Shown: one piece after another, positions 24,902 to 33,891 of the stretch
Numbering within the stretch: the first letter of the stretch is position 1
Layout: the number at the start of each line of letters is the position of its first letter
From: Candidatus Zipacnadia bacterium
Lineage (GTDB): Bacteria; Armatimonadota; Zipacnadia; Zipacnadales; UBA5352
Direction of reading: 5' to 3'
Assembly: GCA_029820295.1 (NCBI GenBank)
Contig: JALGVA010000011.1
Location: forward strand, 1-56,722
Length of the DNA: 56,722 nucleotides
Program-made: the position numbers and the translations under genes
Notes under the pieces: model-generated
Seen by the model: only the letters and a program-made list of their open reading frames with translations
Told to the model about the DNA's origin: nothing
The model's database searches: none

Positions 24902-26806
24902 ATGGGCGATGACCGCTGCGAGCCTATGACCACGCGCGACCACCTGCGGCTGCTCTGGCGGCGGCGGTGGGTGCTGCTGGGCGTGCTGGGACTATGCGTC
25001 GGTGGGGCGATCGCCCATGTGCTGCTGGCCACGCCGACCTGGCGGGCGCGGGCGACCGTGGTGGTGACCAGCGAGCAGGATGCGCGTGCGTCGGTGTTGT
25101 CGGCGGCGGCGCCGCTGCTGTCCATGCTGGGGGAGCCGGTGTCGGCCCTGGGCGGGGCGGACCGGGCGACACAGGTGCAGATCATCGGCAGCCGGCCGTC
25201 GCTGCAGGCGGCGTACGGGCTGATGCTCGAGCGGCCGGAGCTGCTGGCGTCGCTGGATCCGTCGGGCGATGTCGAAGAGCTGGTCGAACGCCTGCCGGGC
25301 GTGCTGGCGGAGCTGGGGCCGCAGCCGCCGCCGACGCGGTGGTCGGAGCGCCACCAGGCGCTGGTGGAGACGCTCTATGTGGGGACCGTGGAGGACTCCG
25401 ACCTGATCGAGGTGCGCTGCGACGCCGCGGACGGCGAGCTGGCGCGCGACTTCGTGAACGCGCTGGTGCTGGCGTATCTGGGGCGCAGCCTCGCCGACGC
25501 GCAGGCGGCCACGCGACGCACGCGGCGGTACATCGAGGACGAGATCGAGCGCGTCGAGGTGCGGCTGGCGGAGGCGGAGGCGTCACTGCAGGCCTTCGGC
25601 GAGCACGCGGGGACGATCATGCTCGATGAATCCGCGCGCCAGCAGGTGGCGCTGCTGGTGCGGCTCAACGAGCAGGCGGCGCTGGCGGAGTCGACGATGA
25701 ACGCGCGCCAGGCCATGCAGGATGAGCTGACTGAACGCCTGCGGGGTATCGACGAGCGCATCGAGCAGGCGACCACGACCATGCGCAACCCGGAGATCGT
25801 GGAGCTGCAGACTGCGCTGGCGCAGGCCGAGGCCGAGCGCTCCGGGCTGCTCGAGGAGTACGCGGCGGAGAGCATGCCGGTACGGCGCGCGACGGCCAGC
25901 GTTGACGAGCTGCGCGCGCGCCTGGCGGCGGTGTCGGTGGAGGTCGTCGGCTCGCGACAGGAAGCGGTGAACCCGGTCGCGCAGGAGCTGATGCAGGAGC
26001 TGGTGATGGCACAGGGGGAGACGATGGCCGCGCGCGAGTCGCTGCGTGTGTTACGCGCGTCGGCGGAGCGCGTCGAGGCCGGGCTGTCCGACCTGCCCGC
26101 GGAGCAGGTGGGGCTGCTGCGCGTGCAACGGGAGATCGAGCTGCTCGAGCGTATCTATCTGGCGCTCAAGGAGCGCGAGCAGGAGTACGAGATCGCCGAG
26201 CGCGCCAAGTCACCGGCCTCGCGGCTGATCGAGCCGGCCATCACGCCGGACGAGCCGGTGCGGCCGAAGCGGCTGGTGAGCCTGGCGGCGGGGATCGCGG
26301 CGGGGCTGCTGCTGGGCCTGCTGGCGGTGGGCGTGGCCGAGCATATGGACCAGCGCCTGCACGACCCGGAGCGTGCGGCGCGCGTGCTGGGAGCGCCCGT
26401 GATCGCGACGCTGCGGCGTGGCTGGCGGGAGGATGGCGCGCCGGAGTCCGTGCGTGCGGTGCTGGCGCAGATCCGAGCGGCGCCTCAGGACGAGCTGGCG
26501 GGAGCGGTGATCGCGTCTGTGGATGAAGAGGCCGCGCAGGTGGCCGAGGCACTGCGGGCAAGTGCCGGCGACCTGCCTCTCACCGTGGCGGCGGGACTGC
26601 AGGGCCTGCTGGACGCGGGGCCGGCTGACGGGATGGTGCTGGTGCTGTGCATCGACCTGCGGCGCACCGCCTCCCCGGATGCGCGCAGGATGCTGGCGCT
26701 GGCGCGGGAGCGAGGGATGGCGGTGCTGGGCGTCGTGACCTGCGGCGCGGCCCGCAGTGGCGCGGCGTACTACCCGCCCGCGGACATGGACACACGAGGA
26801 GTCTGA
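24902..26806 (+). CDS. Wzc/GumC-like chain-length determinant with degenerate kinase domain
   Basis: A 634-residue co-polymerase. A TM helix at about 25-45 opens the Wzz domain. Long coiled coils fill about 200-430 (many Glu/Arg/Ala heptads), and a PDEPVRPKRLV motif precedes the second TM helix (about 460-480). The C-terminal region (480-634) aligns with bacterial tyrosine kinases (GAPVIATLRRGW, then ADGMVLVLCIDLRRTAS, then GMAVLGVVTCGA), but the Walker A segment GxxxxGKS/T is absent and no Tyr cluster ends the protein. It would act in chain-length control and export without autokinase activity. ATG 24926 (MTTRDH) is an alternative start. Confidence 0.8.
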   Translation: MGDDRCEPMTTRDHLRLLWRRRWVLLGVLGLCVGGAIAHVLLATPTWRARATVVVTSEQDARASVLSAAAPLLSMLGEPVSALGGADRATQVQIIGSRPSLQAAYGLMLERPELLASLDPSGDVEELVERLPGVLAELGPQPPPTRWSERHQALVETLYVGTVEDSDLIEVRCDAADGELARDFVNALVLAYLGRSLADAQAATRRTRRYIEDEIERVEVRLAEAEASLQAFGEHAGTIMLDESARQQVALLVRLNEQAALAESTMNARQAMQDELTERLRGIDERIEQATTTMRNPEIVELQTALAQAEAERSGLLEEYAAESMPVRRATASVDELRARLAAVSVEVVGSRQEAVNPVAQELMQELVMAQGETMAARESLRVLRASAERVEAGLSDLPAEQVGLLRVQREIELLERIYLALKEREQEYEIAERAKSPASRLIEPAITPDEPVRPKRLVSLAAGIAAGLLLGLLAVGVAEHMDQRLHDPERAARVLGAPVIATLRRGWREDGAPESVRAVLAQIRAAPQDELAGAVIASVDEEAAQVAEALRASAGDLPLTVAAGLQGLLDAGPADGMVLVLCIDLRRTASPDARRMLALARERGMAVLGVVTCGAARSGAAYYPPADMDTRGV

Positions 26807-26858
26807 CCATCACGCGCGGAGGAAGAGCGGCGGCCCAGGGCGGGCGTGCCGCAGTGCC

Positions 26859-28532
26859 ATGCTCCTGGTGATCGGCATCGATGGGGCCAACCCCGACCTG
26901 ATCGAGCGCATGACCTCGACCGGGCACATGCCCACGCTGCGGGCGCTCATGCGCCACGGCGTGTACGGCCGCGTCGAGTCGTCGGCCAACGCCAGCCCGG
27001 TGTCCGCATGGTCGAGCTTCCTGACGGGCGTGAACCCCGGGATGCACGGCGCCTGGGACCTGCGCACGCTCGCGCCCGAGAGCTACGAGTGGCAGGCGCC
27101 GCACTCGCGGATGCTGCGGGCGCCCACGCTGTCGCAGATACTGACCGAACGCGGACTTGAGGTCGGCACTGTCTTCGTGCCGATGACCTACCCGGCGCGC
27201 GAGGCCGAGTGGACCACGATCTCCGGGTGGCTGGCGCCGTCGCTGGACGCGGAGGGCTTCGCGCACCCGCGCAAGGTGGCGGGCATGGCCGCTCGGCGGC
27301 TCAAGGATGTCCCGCTGGCGGTGCAGCTTGGCCCCTGGGCCGCGTCCGGGCGCTACGACGCGGGCCTGGAGCGTGCGGTCGAGGCCATGAACGCCAAGTG
27401 CGCGCTGGCGGAGGAGTTGCTGGCCGACCGTCGGTGGGACATGCTGGCGGTGAATCTCACCGAGCTGGACCGCGTCCTGCGGTGGTTCTGGCACCTCGCC
27501 GACCCCGCGCACCCCGAGCATCGCGATGAGGTGCCCGCCTCTCAGGACGGCGTGATCCCGGCCATGCATGCGGCGGTGGACGCGGCCGTGTCCCGGCTCA
27601 TCCGGGGCCTCGGCCCGGAGGATACCGTGCTGGTCATCTCCACCTACGGCGTCGGGCTGAACTCGCGCGCGGCGCTGTGCGTGCCCGAGCTGATGGCGCA
27701 CCTCGAGCTGCTGGTTGGACGTTCGGCCGCCGGCGGCCTGTGGCACGGGCTGACCTCGTGGATGGGCGGCACCATCGACGGCGTGCTCGACTTCCTGCAC
27801 GCGATGCTGCCGGGGCGGCTGGCGGAGCTGGTGCCGCTGCCGGCCGAAAATGAGGCGCCCTCGCGGCTGACCGACGGCGACCCGTGGTTGGACTACGAGC
27901 GGACCTGGGTCATCCCCGCGCCAGGGGGTAGCCTCTACGTGAACACTGAGGACGAGTTCCCCTCCGGCGTTGCGAGCGCCGCCCAGCTCGACCAGCTCAC
28001 AGTGCGCATCACCTCGGCGCTGCAGACGTGTATCGATCCGGCCACCGGCCGGCGTCCGCTGCGCTGGGTGCGGCTGCGCGACCAGGTATGCTCCGGGCCC
28101 TACCTGGCGCGCATCCCGCACATTATCGCGCGCTGGGACAACAGCCGGGTGGTCGAGGGATTGACGGTCACCGGCAGCCGCGACGGCCGGGTGAAGATCG
28201 CGCGCCCGCCGTCGGGCCGGGTACCCAGCGGCGCGGCCGGCGAGGAGGGCGTGCTCATCGCTGCGGGCGGCGGCCTGCGGCGAGGCGTGCGCATCGAGGG
28301 GGCGAAGGTGGAGGACCTGGCCGCCACGGTCGTACATCTGTGCGGCGAGCCCGTGCCCGCGTACTTCGAGGGGCGGGTGCTCGACGAGGCGTTCCGCCGC
28401 TCGCACCTCGAGGAGCATCCCGTGCGCCTGCTGCAGCGCGAGATGCCGCGTATCATCGAGGACCCGGGGCGCGCCACGGAGACCGCGCGCGTCGTCCGCG
28501 ACCACCTGCGCACGCTCGACTGGGAGTACTGA
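26859..28532 (+). CDS. Alkaline-phosphatase-superfamily protein, probably catalytically dead
   Basis: A 557-residue type I phosphodiesterase/nucleotide pyrophosphatase homologue (PF01663-like). It keeps GIDG with Asp8 and the AW...TGVNPGMHG core (from 50). Compared with its three paralogues here, the nucleophile position four residues before Trp51 is Pro47 instead of Ser/Thr. The QH of the TDxxQH motif is Leu207-Arg208, SDHG is STYG (261-264), and the C-terminal His before GVLIAAG is missing. Several metal ligands are therefore lost, although the fold-defining segments are intact and there are no internal stops. It may be a pseudoenzyme, perhaps a partner of the neighbouring active copy, whose start is one base past this stop. 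Confidence 0.8.
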   Translation: MLLVIGIDGANPDLIERMTSTGHMPTLRALMRHGVYGRVESSANASPVSAWSSFLTGVNPGMHGAWDLRTLAPESYEWQAPHSRMLRAPTLSQILTERGLEVGTVFVPMTYPAREAEWTTISGWLAPSLDAEGFAHPRKVAGMAARRLKDVPLAVQLGPWAASGRYDAGLERAVEAMNAKCALAEELLADRRWDMLAVNLTELDRVLRWFWHLADPAHPEHRDEVPASQDGVIPAMHAAVDAAVSRLIRGLGPEDTVLVISTYGVGLNSRAALCVPELMAHLELLVGRSAAGGLWHGLTSWMGGTIDGVLDFLHAMLPGRLAELVPLPAENEAPSRLTDGDPWLDYERTWVIPAPGGSLYVNTEDEFPSGVASAAQLDQLTVRITSALQTCIDPATGRRPLRWVRLRDQVCSGPYLARIPHIIARWDNSRVVEGLTVTGSRDGRVKIARPPSGRVPSGAAGEEGVLIAAGGGLRRGVRIEGAKVEDLAATVVHLCGEPVPAYFEGRVLDEAFRRSHLEEHPVRLLQREMPRIIEDPGRATETARVVRDHLRTLDWEY

Positions 28533-28533
28533 G

Positions 28534-30186
28534 ATGCCGCGCGTGCTGATCATCGGCATCGACGGCCTGCCGCCGACGCTGCTGCGGCGCCTGATGGCGG
28601 AGGGCCGGATGCCGACCCTGGCGGGCATGGCGCGGCGCGGCTGCCTGGGGGTGCTGCGCTCGACCCCGAACTATCAGAGCGCCTCGGCGTGGACGTCGAT
28701 GATGACCGGCGTGAACCCCGGCGTGCACGGCATCCTGCACTTCACCAACCCCGTGCGTGGCAGCTACGGCGTCGAGCAGATCGATGCGCGCGCCCGCCGC
28801 TGCCGCAGCATCTGGTCGCTGCTGTCGGAGGCCGGCGCCACCGTTGCCGCCCTCAACGTGCCGGTGAGCTATCCGGCCGAGCCGGTCAACGGCATCGTGC
28901 TCGCGGGCTGGCTGTGCCCATCGCCGACATCGCCCGGCTTCGCTCACCCGCCGGAGCTGGCGGCGGAGGTGGGACGCATCGCCGGCGACTACCCGATCCA
29001 CGCCGACGTGCGCCGCCATGCCTCGCGCGGTGAGTTCGGCCAGGCCGCACGGGCGGCGACGCATGGCATCAACGTCAAGGGTGAGGTCGCGTGCCGCCTG
29101 ATCGAGCGGCGCCGGCCCGACGTGGCGGCGGTGGTGTTCACCGAGTGTGACTCGCTTCAGCACTGGTGCTGGCACATCCTTGACGAGCTGCACCCCTGTC
29201 ACGACCCCGCTCTGGCGGAGCGCTGGCGCGACGACCTGCTGGCCGTCTACCAGGCCGCCGATGCGCAGGTGGCCGCGCTGCTCGGGGCCGCGGGGGACGA
29301 TGCGGAAGTGATGATCGTGTCCGATCATGGGCAGGCGCCGAACTCGGGCGCCCAGGTGCTGCTGCGGCCGTGGCTGGTCGCGGCGGGCTACCTGGTGCCG
29401 CGCCGGCGGTCGCTGCCGCGCCGGGTCATCGATCGCCTTGCCGTGGTCGGCTTCGGACTGGCGCGGCGGCACGCGCCCGCGCGCGTTAAGGTGGCTTTGC
29501 GCGCGCGCATGCCCGGCCTGCAGACGCGGGCGCAGGCAGGCGTGCGCGGCGTGGCCGCGGACTGGCCGCGCACGCGTGCGTGGACGGAGACCGGCCACGT
29601 GTTCATCAACGAGCGCGGGCGCTGGCCCGATGGATCGGTGACGCCGGGCGCCGACTGCGAGGCGCTGCTGGCGGAGATGGAGGGCGAGCTGCGCTCGTTG
29701 CGAGACGCGGACGGCGGCGAGCCGGTGGTCGGGGCGGTGGTGCGCGGGGCGGAGGCCTTCCATGGCCCGTACGCGGACATCATGCCCGATCTGCTGGTGC
29801 GCTGGCGGCATGGGCGTATCGTGCGCGCCCTGGCCTGGCGGGGTCGGACCATCGTGCATCCGTCGCCGCCTGAGCTGCCCACGGGCGCGCACCATCCCCA
29901 CGGCACGCTGCTGGCCGCGGGGCCGAGCTTCCGTGCGGGTGGCGACTGCCCACCGCAGTCGATCTGCGACGTCGCGCCGACCGTGCTGCACCTGGCGGGT
30001 TGTGCCGTGCCGACGTACATGGACGGCGACGTCATGGTGGAACTGCTCACCGCGGATGCGGCGAAGGAGGTGCGCCGGGACGCGGTGAAACACCTGGAGG
30101 ACGCGGATGGCGCTGCCGCGGCCGGCGACGCCGATGGCATCGTGCTCAGCCGCCTGCGTTCGCTGGGATACATCGATCAGGGGTGA
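28534..30186 (+). CDS. Alkaline-phosphatase-superfamily phosphodiesterase
   Basis: A 550-residue PF01663-like enzyme. The catalytic set is intact: GIDG (7-10), the Ser nucleophile in QSASAW four residues before Trp, TGVNPGVHG, TECDSLQHW, VSDHGQ, and HHPHG near the C-terminus. Such enzymes hydrolyse or transfer phosphoesters using two metal ions, and could remodel phospho-substituents of the glycan. No signal peptide is evident, so the site may be cytoplasmic. It follows the degenerate paralogue by one base and precedes the methyltransferase by five. The C-terminal RLRSLGYI tail is shared with the copies ending at 32701 and 35492. Confidence 0.85.
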   Translation: MPRVLIIGIDGLPPTLLRRLMAEGRMPTLAGMARRGCLGVLRSTPNYQSASAWTSMMTGVNPGVHGILHFTNPVRGSYGVEQIDARARRCRSIWSLLSEAGATVAALNVPVSYPAEPVNGIVLAGWLCPSPTSPGFAHPPELAAEVGRIAGDYPIHADVRRHASRGEFGQAARAATHGINVKGEVACRLIERRRPDVAAVVFTECDSLQHWCWHILDELHPCHDPALAERWRDDLLAVYQAADAQVAALLGAAGDDAEVMIVSDHGQAPNSGAQVLLRPWLVAAGYLVPRRRSLPRRVIDRLAVVGFGLARRHAPARVKVALRARMPGLQTRAQAGVRGVAADWPRTRAWTETGHVFINERGRWPDGSVTPGADCEALLAEMEGELRSLRDADGGEPVVGAVVRGAEAFHGPYADIMPDLLVRWRHGRIVRALAWRGRTIVHPSPPELPTGAHHPHGTLLAAGPSFRAGGDCPPQSICDVAPTVLHLAGCAVPTYMDGDVMVELLTADAAKEVRRDAVKHLEDADGAAAAGDADGIVLSRLRSLGYIDQG

Positions 30187-30191
30187 CTGCG

Positions 30192-31076
30192 ATGCTGGCA
30201 GAGGAGCTGCTCGCGGTGTTGGTCTGTCCCGTGTGCGGAGGGGCGCCGCTGCGGCTGGACGTGGAGCAGGCCCGCGGCGACGTCGTGGCGCGCGGCAGCC
30301 TGGGGTGCTCGGACTGCAAGCGCTGGTACCGGGTCGTCGATGACATCCCCAGCCTCATGCCCGAGCAGGTGGCCTCCAGCCTGCGCGCGGCAGACGCCCA
30401 CTGGGAGAGCTGGCGCGCCGCGATGGATGCGTTCCTGCAGTGGCGCGACAGCGCATGGTCGGATCCCGAGGCTGCGCGCAGTCGCCGCGAGACCGCCGCC
30501 GCGATGCACTCGCGCTTCATCGAGTTCTGTGAGCTGCCGGCAGGCATGTTCACCTGCCTCGACGTGGGCGCAGGCACCGGGCACGTCGCCGACCTGCTGC
30601 CCGACGACTGCACGTACATCGGCATCGACCCGCTCCGTGGGGGCAGGGCGCCCGACACGGGGCAGGCGCCCGAGCAGATGCCGCGCCCGTCGCGCCCGGT
30701 GTCGCTCGTGCAGGGGGTGGGGGAGGTGCTTCCTTTCGCCGACGGCAGCTTCGACGTGGTGCTGATGCTGGGGGCGCTCGATCACTGCAACGATCCCGAG
30801 CAGGTGCTGGCTGAGACGCGGCGCGTGCTTACGCCAGGCGGACGCTTCGGGCTGCTGCTGGGCCTGGCGGAAGAGAAGCCGCGCGGTGGCCTGCTGCGCA
30901 CCCTCGCCGGCGCATTCTCCGCCGAGCCCAAGGCGCGGGACACGCACACCTTCAGCTTCACCGCGGCGCAGCTCCATGAGCTGGTCGGCCGGCATTTCAC
31001 TATCGAGGCGGCCATCGAGGACAGTGGGCGCGCCTTCATCCGCACGGTCGCCGGTTCGGATGTGAGCGAGCAGTGA
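30192..31076 (+). CDS. SAM-dependent methyltransferase with Trm112-like zinc domain
   Basis: A 294-residue protein. The N-terminus is a Trm112/PF03966-like zinc ribbon (Cys12, Cys15, Cys39, Cys42, then WYRVVDDIPSLM). The class I methyltransferase domain follows with motif I CLDVGAGTGHVADLLP, motif II/III LPFADGSFDVVLMLGALDH, and VLTPGGRFGLLLG. Such fusions are common in glycan loci, where they methylate sugars or lipid intermediates. It lies between phosphodiesterase copies 2 and 3, and its stop overlaps the next start (GTGA). Confidence 0.82.
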   Translation: MLAEELLAVLVCPVCGGAPLRLDVEQARGDVVARGSLGCSDCKRWYRVVDDIPSLMPEQVASSLRAADAHWESWRAAMDAFLQWRDSAWSDPEAARSRRETAAAMHSRFIEFCELPAGMFTCLDVGAGTGHVADLLPDDCTYIGIDPLRGGRAPDTGQAPEQMPRPSRPVSLVQGVGEVLPFADGSFDVVLMLGALDHCNDPEQVLAETRRVLTPGGRFGLLLGLAEEKPRGGLLRTLAGAFSAEPKARDTHTFSFTAAQLHELVGRHFTIEAAIEDSGRAFIRTVAGSDVSEQ

Positions 31077-32701
31077 GGCACGCGCCCGCCGTCATCCTCA
31101 TCGGGATCGACGGGGGGACGCTGGACCTCATCGGGCCGTGGGTAGCCGCCGGAGAGCTGCCCGCGTTGGGCGCGTTGCTCGCCGGCGGCGCGAGCGGGCC
31201 GCTGCGTTCCACGCAGCCACCGCTGACGCCGGTCGCGTGGTCGAGTCTGCTGACGGGCTGCAGCCCCGCGCGCCATGGCATCCATGGCTTCCTGCGCATC
31301 CCCCGCGACGACTACGCGCCGGAGTTCCTGAGCGGCGGCGCGCTGTCGCTACCCACGTTCCTCGAGCTGCTCTCGGCCCGGGGCGCCCGCGTCGGCGTCA
31401 TCAACATGCCGTGGACGTGGCCGCCGCGCCCCGTCAGCGGCTTCTGGCTGTCCGGCCTTGACGCGCCCGCCTTCGGGCCGGAGATCGCACACCCGCCGGG
31501 CCTCTTCGAGGCGCTGTGCGCGCGCTTCGGGAGGTACTTCGACAAGGCCATCCCCCCGCGGCGCGATGCCTACGAGCTGGGCCGTCTCGATGGCGGCATC
31601 CAGCGCCTGGGTGTGATCGCCCGCCATCTATGCCGCGAGCACGCAGCGGACGTGCTGGCGATGGTGTTCACGCTCACCGACCAGGTGCAGCATTGGTTCT
31701 GGCGCGACCGCTCGGTCACAACGACCGACGGCCGGCGCGTGGACGATCTGCTGCTGCACACCTACCGCCGCGTGGACGAGCAGATCGCGCGCACGGTCGA
31801 GGAACTCGCGGGGGAGCGAACGACGGTGATAGTGGCGTCCGACCACGGCGCGGGGCCGTGCGAGGGGGGGATCAACCTCAACCGCTGGCTGGCCGATCAC
31901 GGCTGGCTGCGCCTGCGCACCTCGTCCCCCCGGCGGGGGCTGCGCGGCCTGGCGCTGCGTCTCGGGCAGGCGCTGCCGCTGTCCGTCCGTGAGCGGCTGC
32001 GCGGTCGCCTCGCGGTTCGGCGGCGGCGCATGCTCTCGCAGGTGCTGGCCGAGGTCGTTGACTGGCCGCGCACCCAGGCGTTCTGCTGGAGCGACTACGG
32101 CGCCATCTTGGTCCATCGCTCGGGGCGCTTCGCGCACGGCACCGTGTCCGAAGCACGGGCCGATGCGCTGGCCGACGAGATCGCTCAGGCGCTCCTGGAG
32201 ATGCGCGATCCGCGCACGGGCGAACGCGTGATGTCTGCGCCGCTGCGCGACGCAGAGCTGCACGGCGCGCGCAATGATGACGCCCCCGACCTGCTGGCGG
32301 TGACGCGCGGCTACCGCCGGGAGATCCTCAGCGAGTTCACGCCCGCGGGCCCCCTGCCGGGCGAGCTGGCCGGCGCGACCTTCGGCCCGTCGCTCCGCCA
32401 GGCCACGCACCGGCTCGATGGCCTCGTCTGCCTGCACGGACGAGGAGTACGCGTCGGCCGCGCCCTGCAGTGCGCGCGCATCGAGGACGTCGCACCGACG
32501 GTCATGCACCTGCTCGGTCAGCCGGTGCCGGAGTACATGGACGGGCGAGTGCTCTCCGAGGCGTTCACGCGCGATGCGCTCCGCGTGCACGCACCCGGCC
32601 GCGAGGCGGTCGACGTGACGGAGGCTGAGCGGTCAGGTCGGTACTCGGACGCGGAGCGTGCGCGCATCGAACGCGAACTCGGCGCGTTGGGTTACCTGTG
32701 A
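31073..32701 (+). CDS. Alkaline-phosphatase-superfamily phosphodiesterase
   Basis: A 542-residue paralogue of the preceding phosphodiesterases. GIDGG near residue 9, the Thr nucleophile in PPLTPVAW, TGCSPARHG, LTDQVQHWFW, ASDHGAGP and a C-terminal His (THRLDGLVCLHG) are present, so it should be active. Start GTG 31073 overlaps the methyltransferase stop by four bases. The Thr nucleophile is closer to the canonical TxPAW than the Ser used in the copies at 28534 and 33888. It ends ERELGALGYL. Confidence 0.85.
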   Translation: MRHAPAVILIGIDGGTLDLIGPWVAAGELPALGALLAGGASGPLRSTQPPLTPVAWSSLLTGCSPARHGIHGFLRIPRDDYAPEFLSGGALSLPTFLELLSARGARVGVINMPWTWPPRPVSGFWLSGLDAPAFGPEIAHPPGLFEALCARFGRYFDKAIPPRRDAYELGRLDGGIQRLGVIARHLCREHAADVLAMVFTLTDQVQHWFWRDRSVTTTDGRRVDDLLLHTYRRVDEQIARTVEELAGERTTVIVASDHGAGPCEGGINLNRWLADHGWLRLRTSSPRRGLRGLALRLGQALPLSVRERLRGRLAVRRRRMLSQVLAEVVDWPRTQAFCWSDYGAILVHRSGRFAHGTVSEARADALADEIAQALLEMRDPRTGERVMSAPLRDAELHGARNDDAPDLLAVTRGYRREILSEFTPAGPLPGELAGATFGPSLRQATHRLDGLVCLHGRGVRVGRALQCARIEDVAPTVMHLLGQPVPEYMDGRVLSEAFTRDALRVHAPGREAVDVTEAERSGRYSDAERARIERELGALGYL

Positions 32702-33891
32702 TGGGCGCGCGCAGGCCTCCGGCTCGCATCGCCCTCTGCGACGCCTACGCGACGATGCATGGCGCGGGCATGATGCTGTGCGAGATCGTGCGCCGCCTCG
32801 ACCGCGAACGCTTCGAGCCGATCGCTGTGCTTCCGATGGACGGGGCGCTGGTGGAGGGCCTGCGTGCGCTCGATTGCCCGGTCGAGGTGCTGCCCCCCGA
32901 TCCGCCCCTCGACCAGTTCGGCCGGCGGCTGGTGCGGACGAGCGTGGTGATGAAGCTGCGCGCGGCGTGGTCGCTGCGGCGCTACGCGAGCCGCATGAGC
33001 GCCTGGCTGCGCGAGCGCGACGTGCGCCTGCTGCACTGCAATCAGACGCGCGCGGCGGTGCTGGCGGGACCGGGAGCGCGGCTGGCCCGCGTGCCGGCCG
33101 TGTGGAATGTGCGCATCCGGGAGCAGTTGCCGCCGATGGTGGTGCGCCTGGCCGAGCACTACGCCACGCGCATCGTGCCGTTGACCGAGGACAGCTTCGC
33201 CGCGCAGCCGCGCGCGCGACAGCTCATGCGGCGTGCGACGGTCATCGCGAATGCCGTGGACCTCGAGCGCTTCACGCCCGGTGGCGACGGCTCCGCGGTT
33301 CGTGCCGAGTTGGGCATCCCGGCCGGCGCCCCGATCATCCTGTCCGTGGGCATTCTGATGGCGCGCAAGGGCTTCGGCCTGCTCATCCGGGCGCTGCCCC
33401 GCATTGTCGCCGCCCACCGTGACGCGCGGCTGCTGATCGCCGGCGGGAGATCGGACACCGATCCCGGGGACCATCCGGGCGAGCTGCGCGCGCTCTCCGG
33501 TGAGCTGGGCGTGGAGGAGGCGGTGCATCTGCTGGGGCAGCGCAGCGATGTCGCTGAGCTGCTGGCCGCCTGTGACGTGTTCGCGCTCGCGTCGAACCAC
33601 GAAGGCCAGCCGGGCGCGGTGCTGGAGGCGATGGCCGCCGCGCGCCCCGTCGTCGTGACGCCGGCCGCAGCCGCGGGAGTCGAGCACGGGCGGTCGGGCA
33701 TCGTGGTGCCGGAGGGCGACGTGGACGCCATCGCCGCCGCGGTGCTCGAGCTGCTGGCGCGGCCCGAGCGCGCGCGGGAGATCGGCCGGGCGGCGCGCCG
33801 CGACGTCGAGGAGCGCCATGACGTGCGCAAGATGGTGCGCGCCTATGAGCGGGTCTACCTCGAGCTGCTGGGCGAGGACGCGCACGCATGA
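32701..33891 (+). CDS. Glycosyltransferase family 4
   Basis: A 396-residue GT4. Residues 9-60 form the acceptor-domain opening (RIALCDAYATMHGAGMMLCEIV), with LLHCNQTRAAVLAG, then the donor domain ILSVGILMARKGFGLLIRAL and the EX7E-type motif in EGQPGAVLEAMAAARP. The ATG at 32701 overlaps the previous stop by one base; a GTG one codon earlier is possible. It is inserted between phosphodiesterase copies 3 and 4, and its stop overlaps the copy 4 start as ATGA, so the whole array is one operon. Confidence 0.83.
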   Translation: MGARRPPARIALCDAYATMHGAGMMLCEIVRRLDRERFEPIAVLPMDGALVEGLRALDCPVEVLPPDPPLDQFGRRLVRTSVVMKLRAAWSLRRYASRMSAWLRERDVRLLHCNQTRAAVLAGPGARLARVPAVWNVRIREQLPPMVVRLAEHYATRIVPLTEDSFAAQPRARQLMRRATVIANAVDLERFTPGGDGSAVRAELGIPAGAPIILSVGILMARKGFGLLIRALPRIVAAHRDARLLIAGGRSDTDPGDHPGELRALSGELGVEEAVHLLGQRSDVAELLAACDVFALASNHEGQPGAVLEAMAAARPVVVTPAAAAGVEHGRSGIVVPEGDVDAIAAAVLELLARPERAREIGRAARRDVEERHDVRKMVRAYERVYLELLGEDAHA

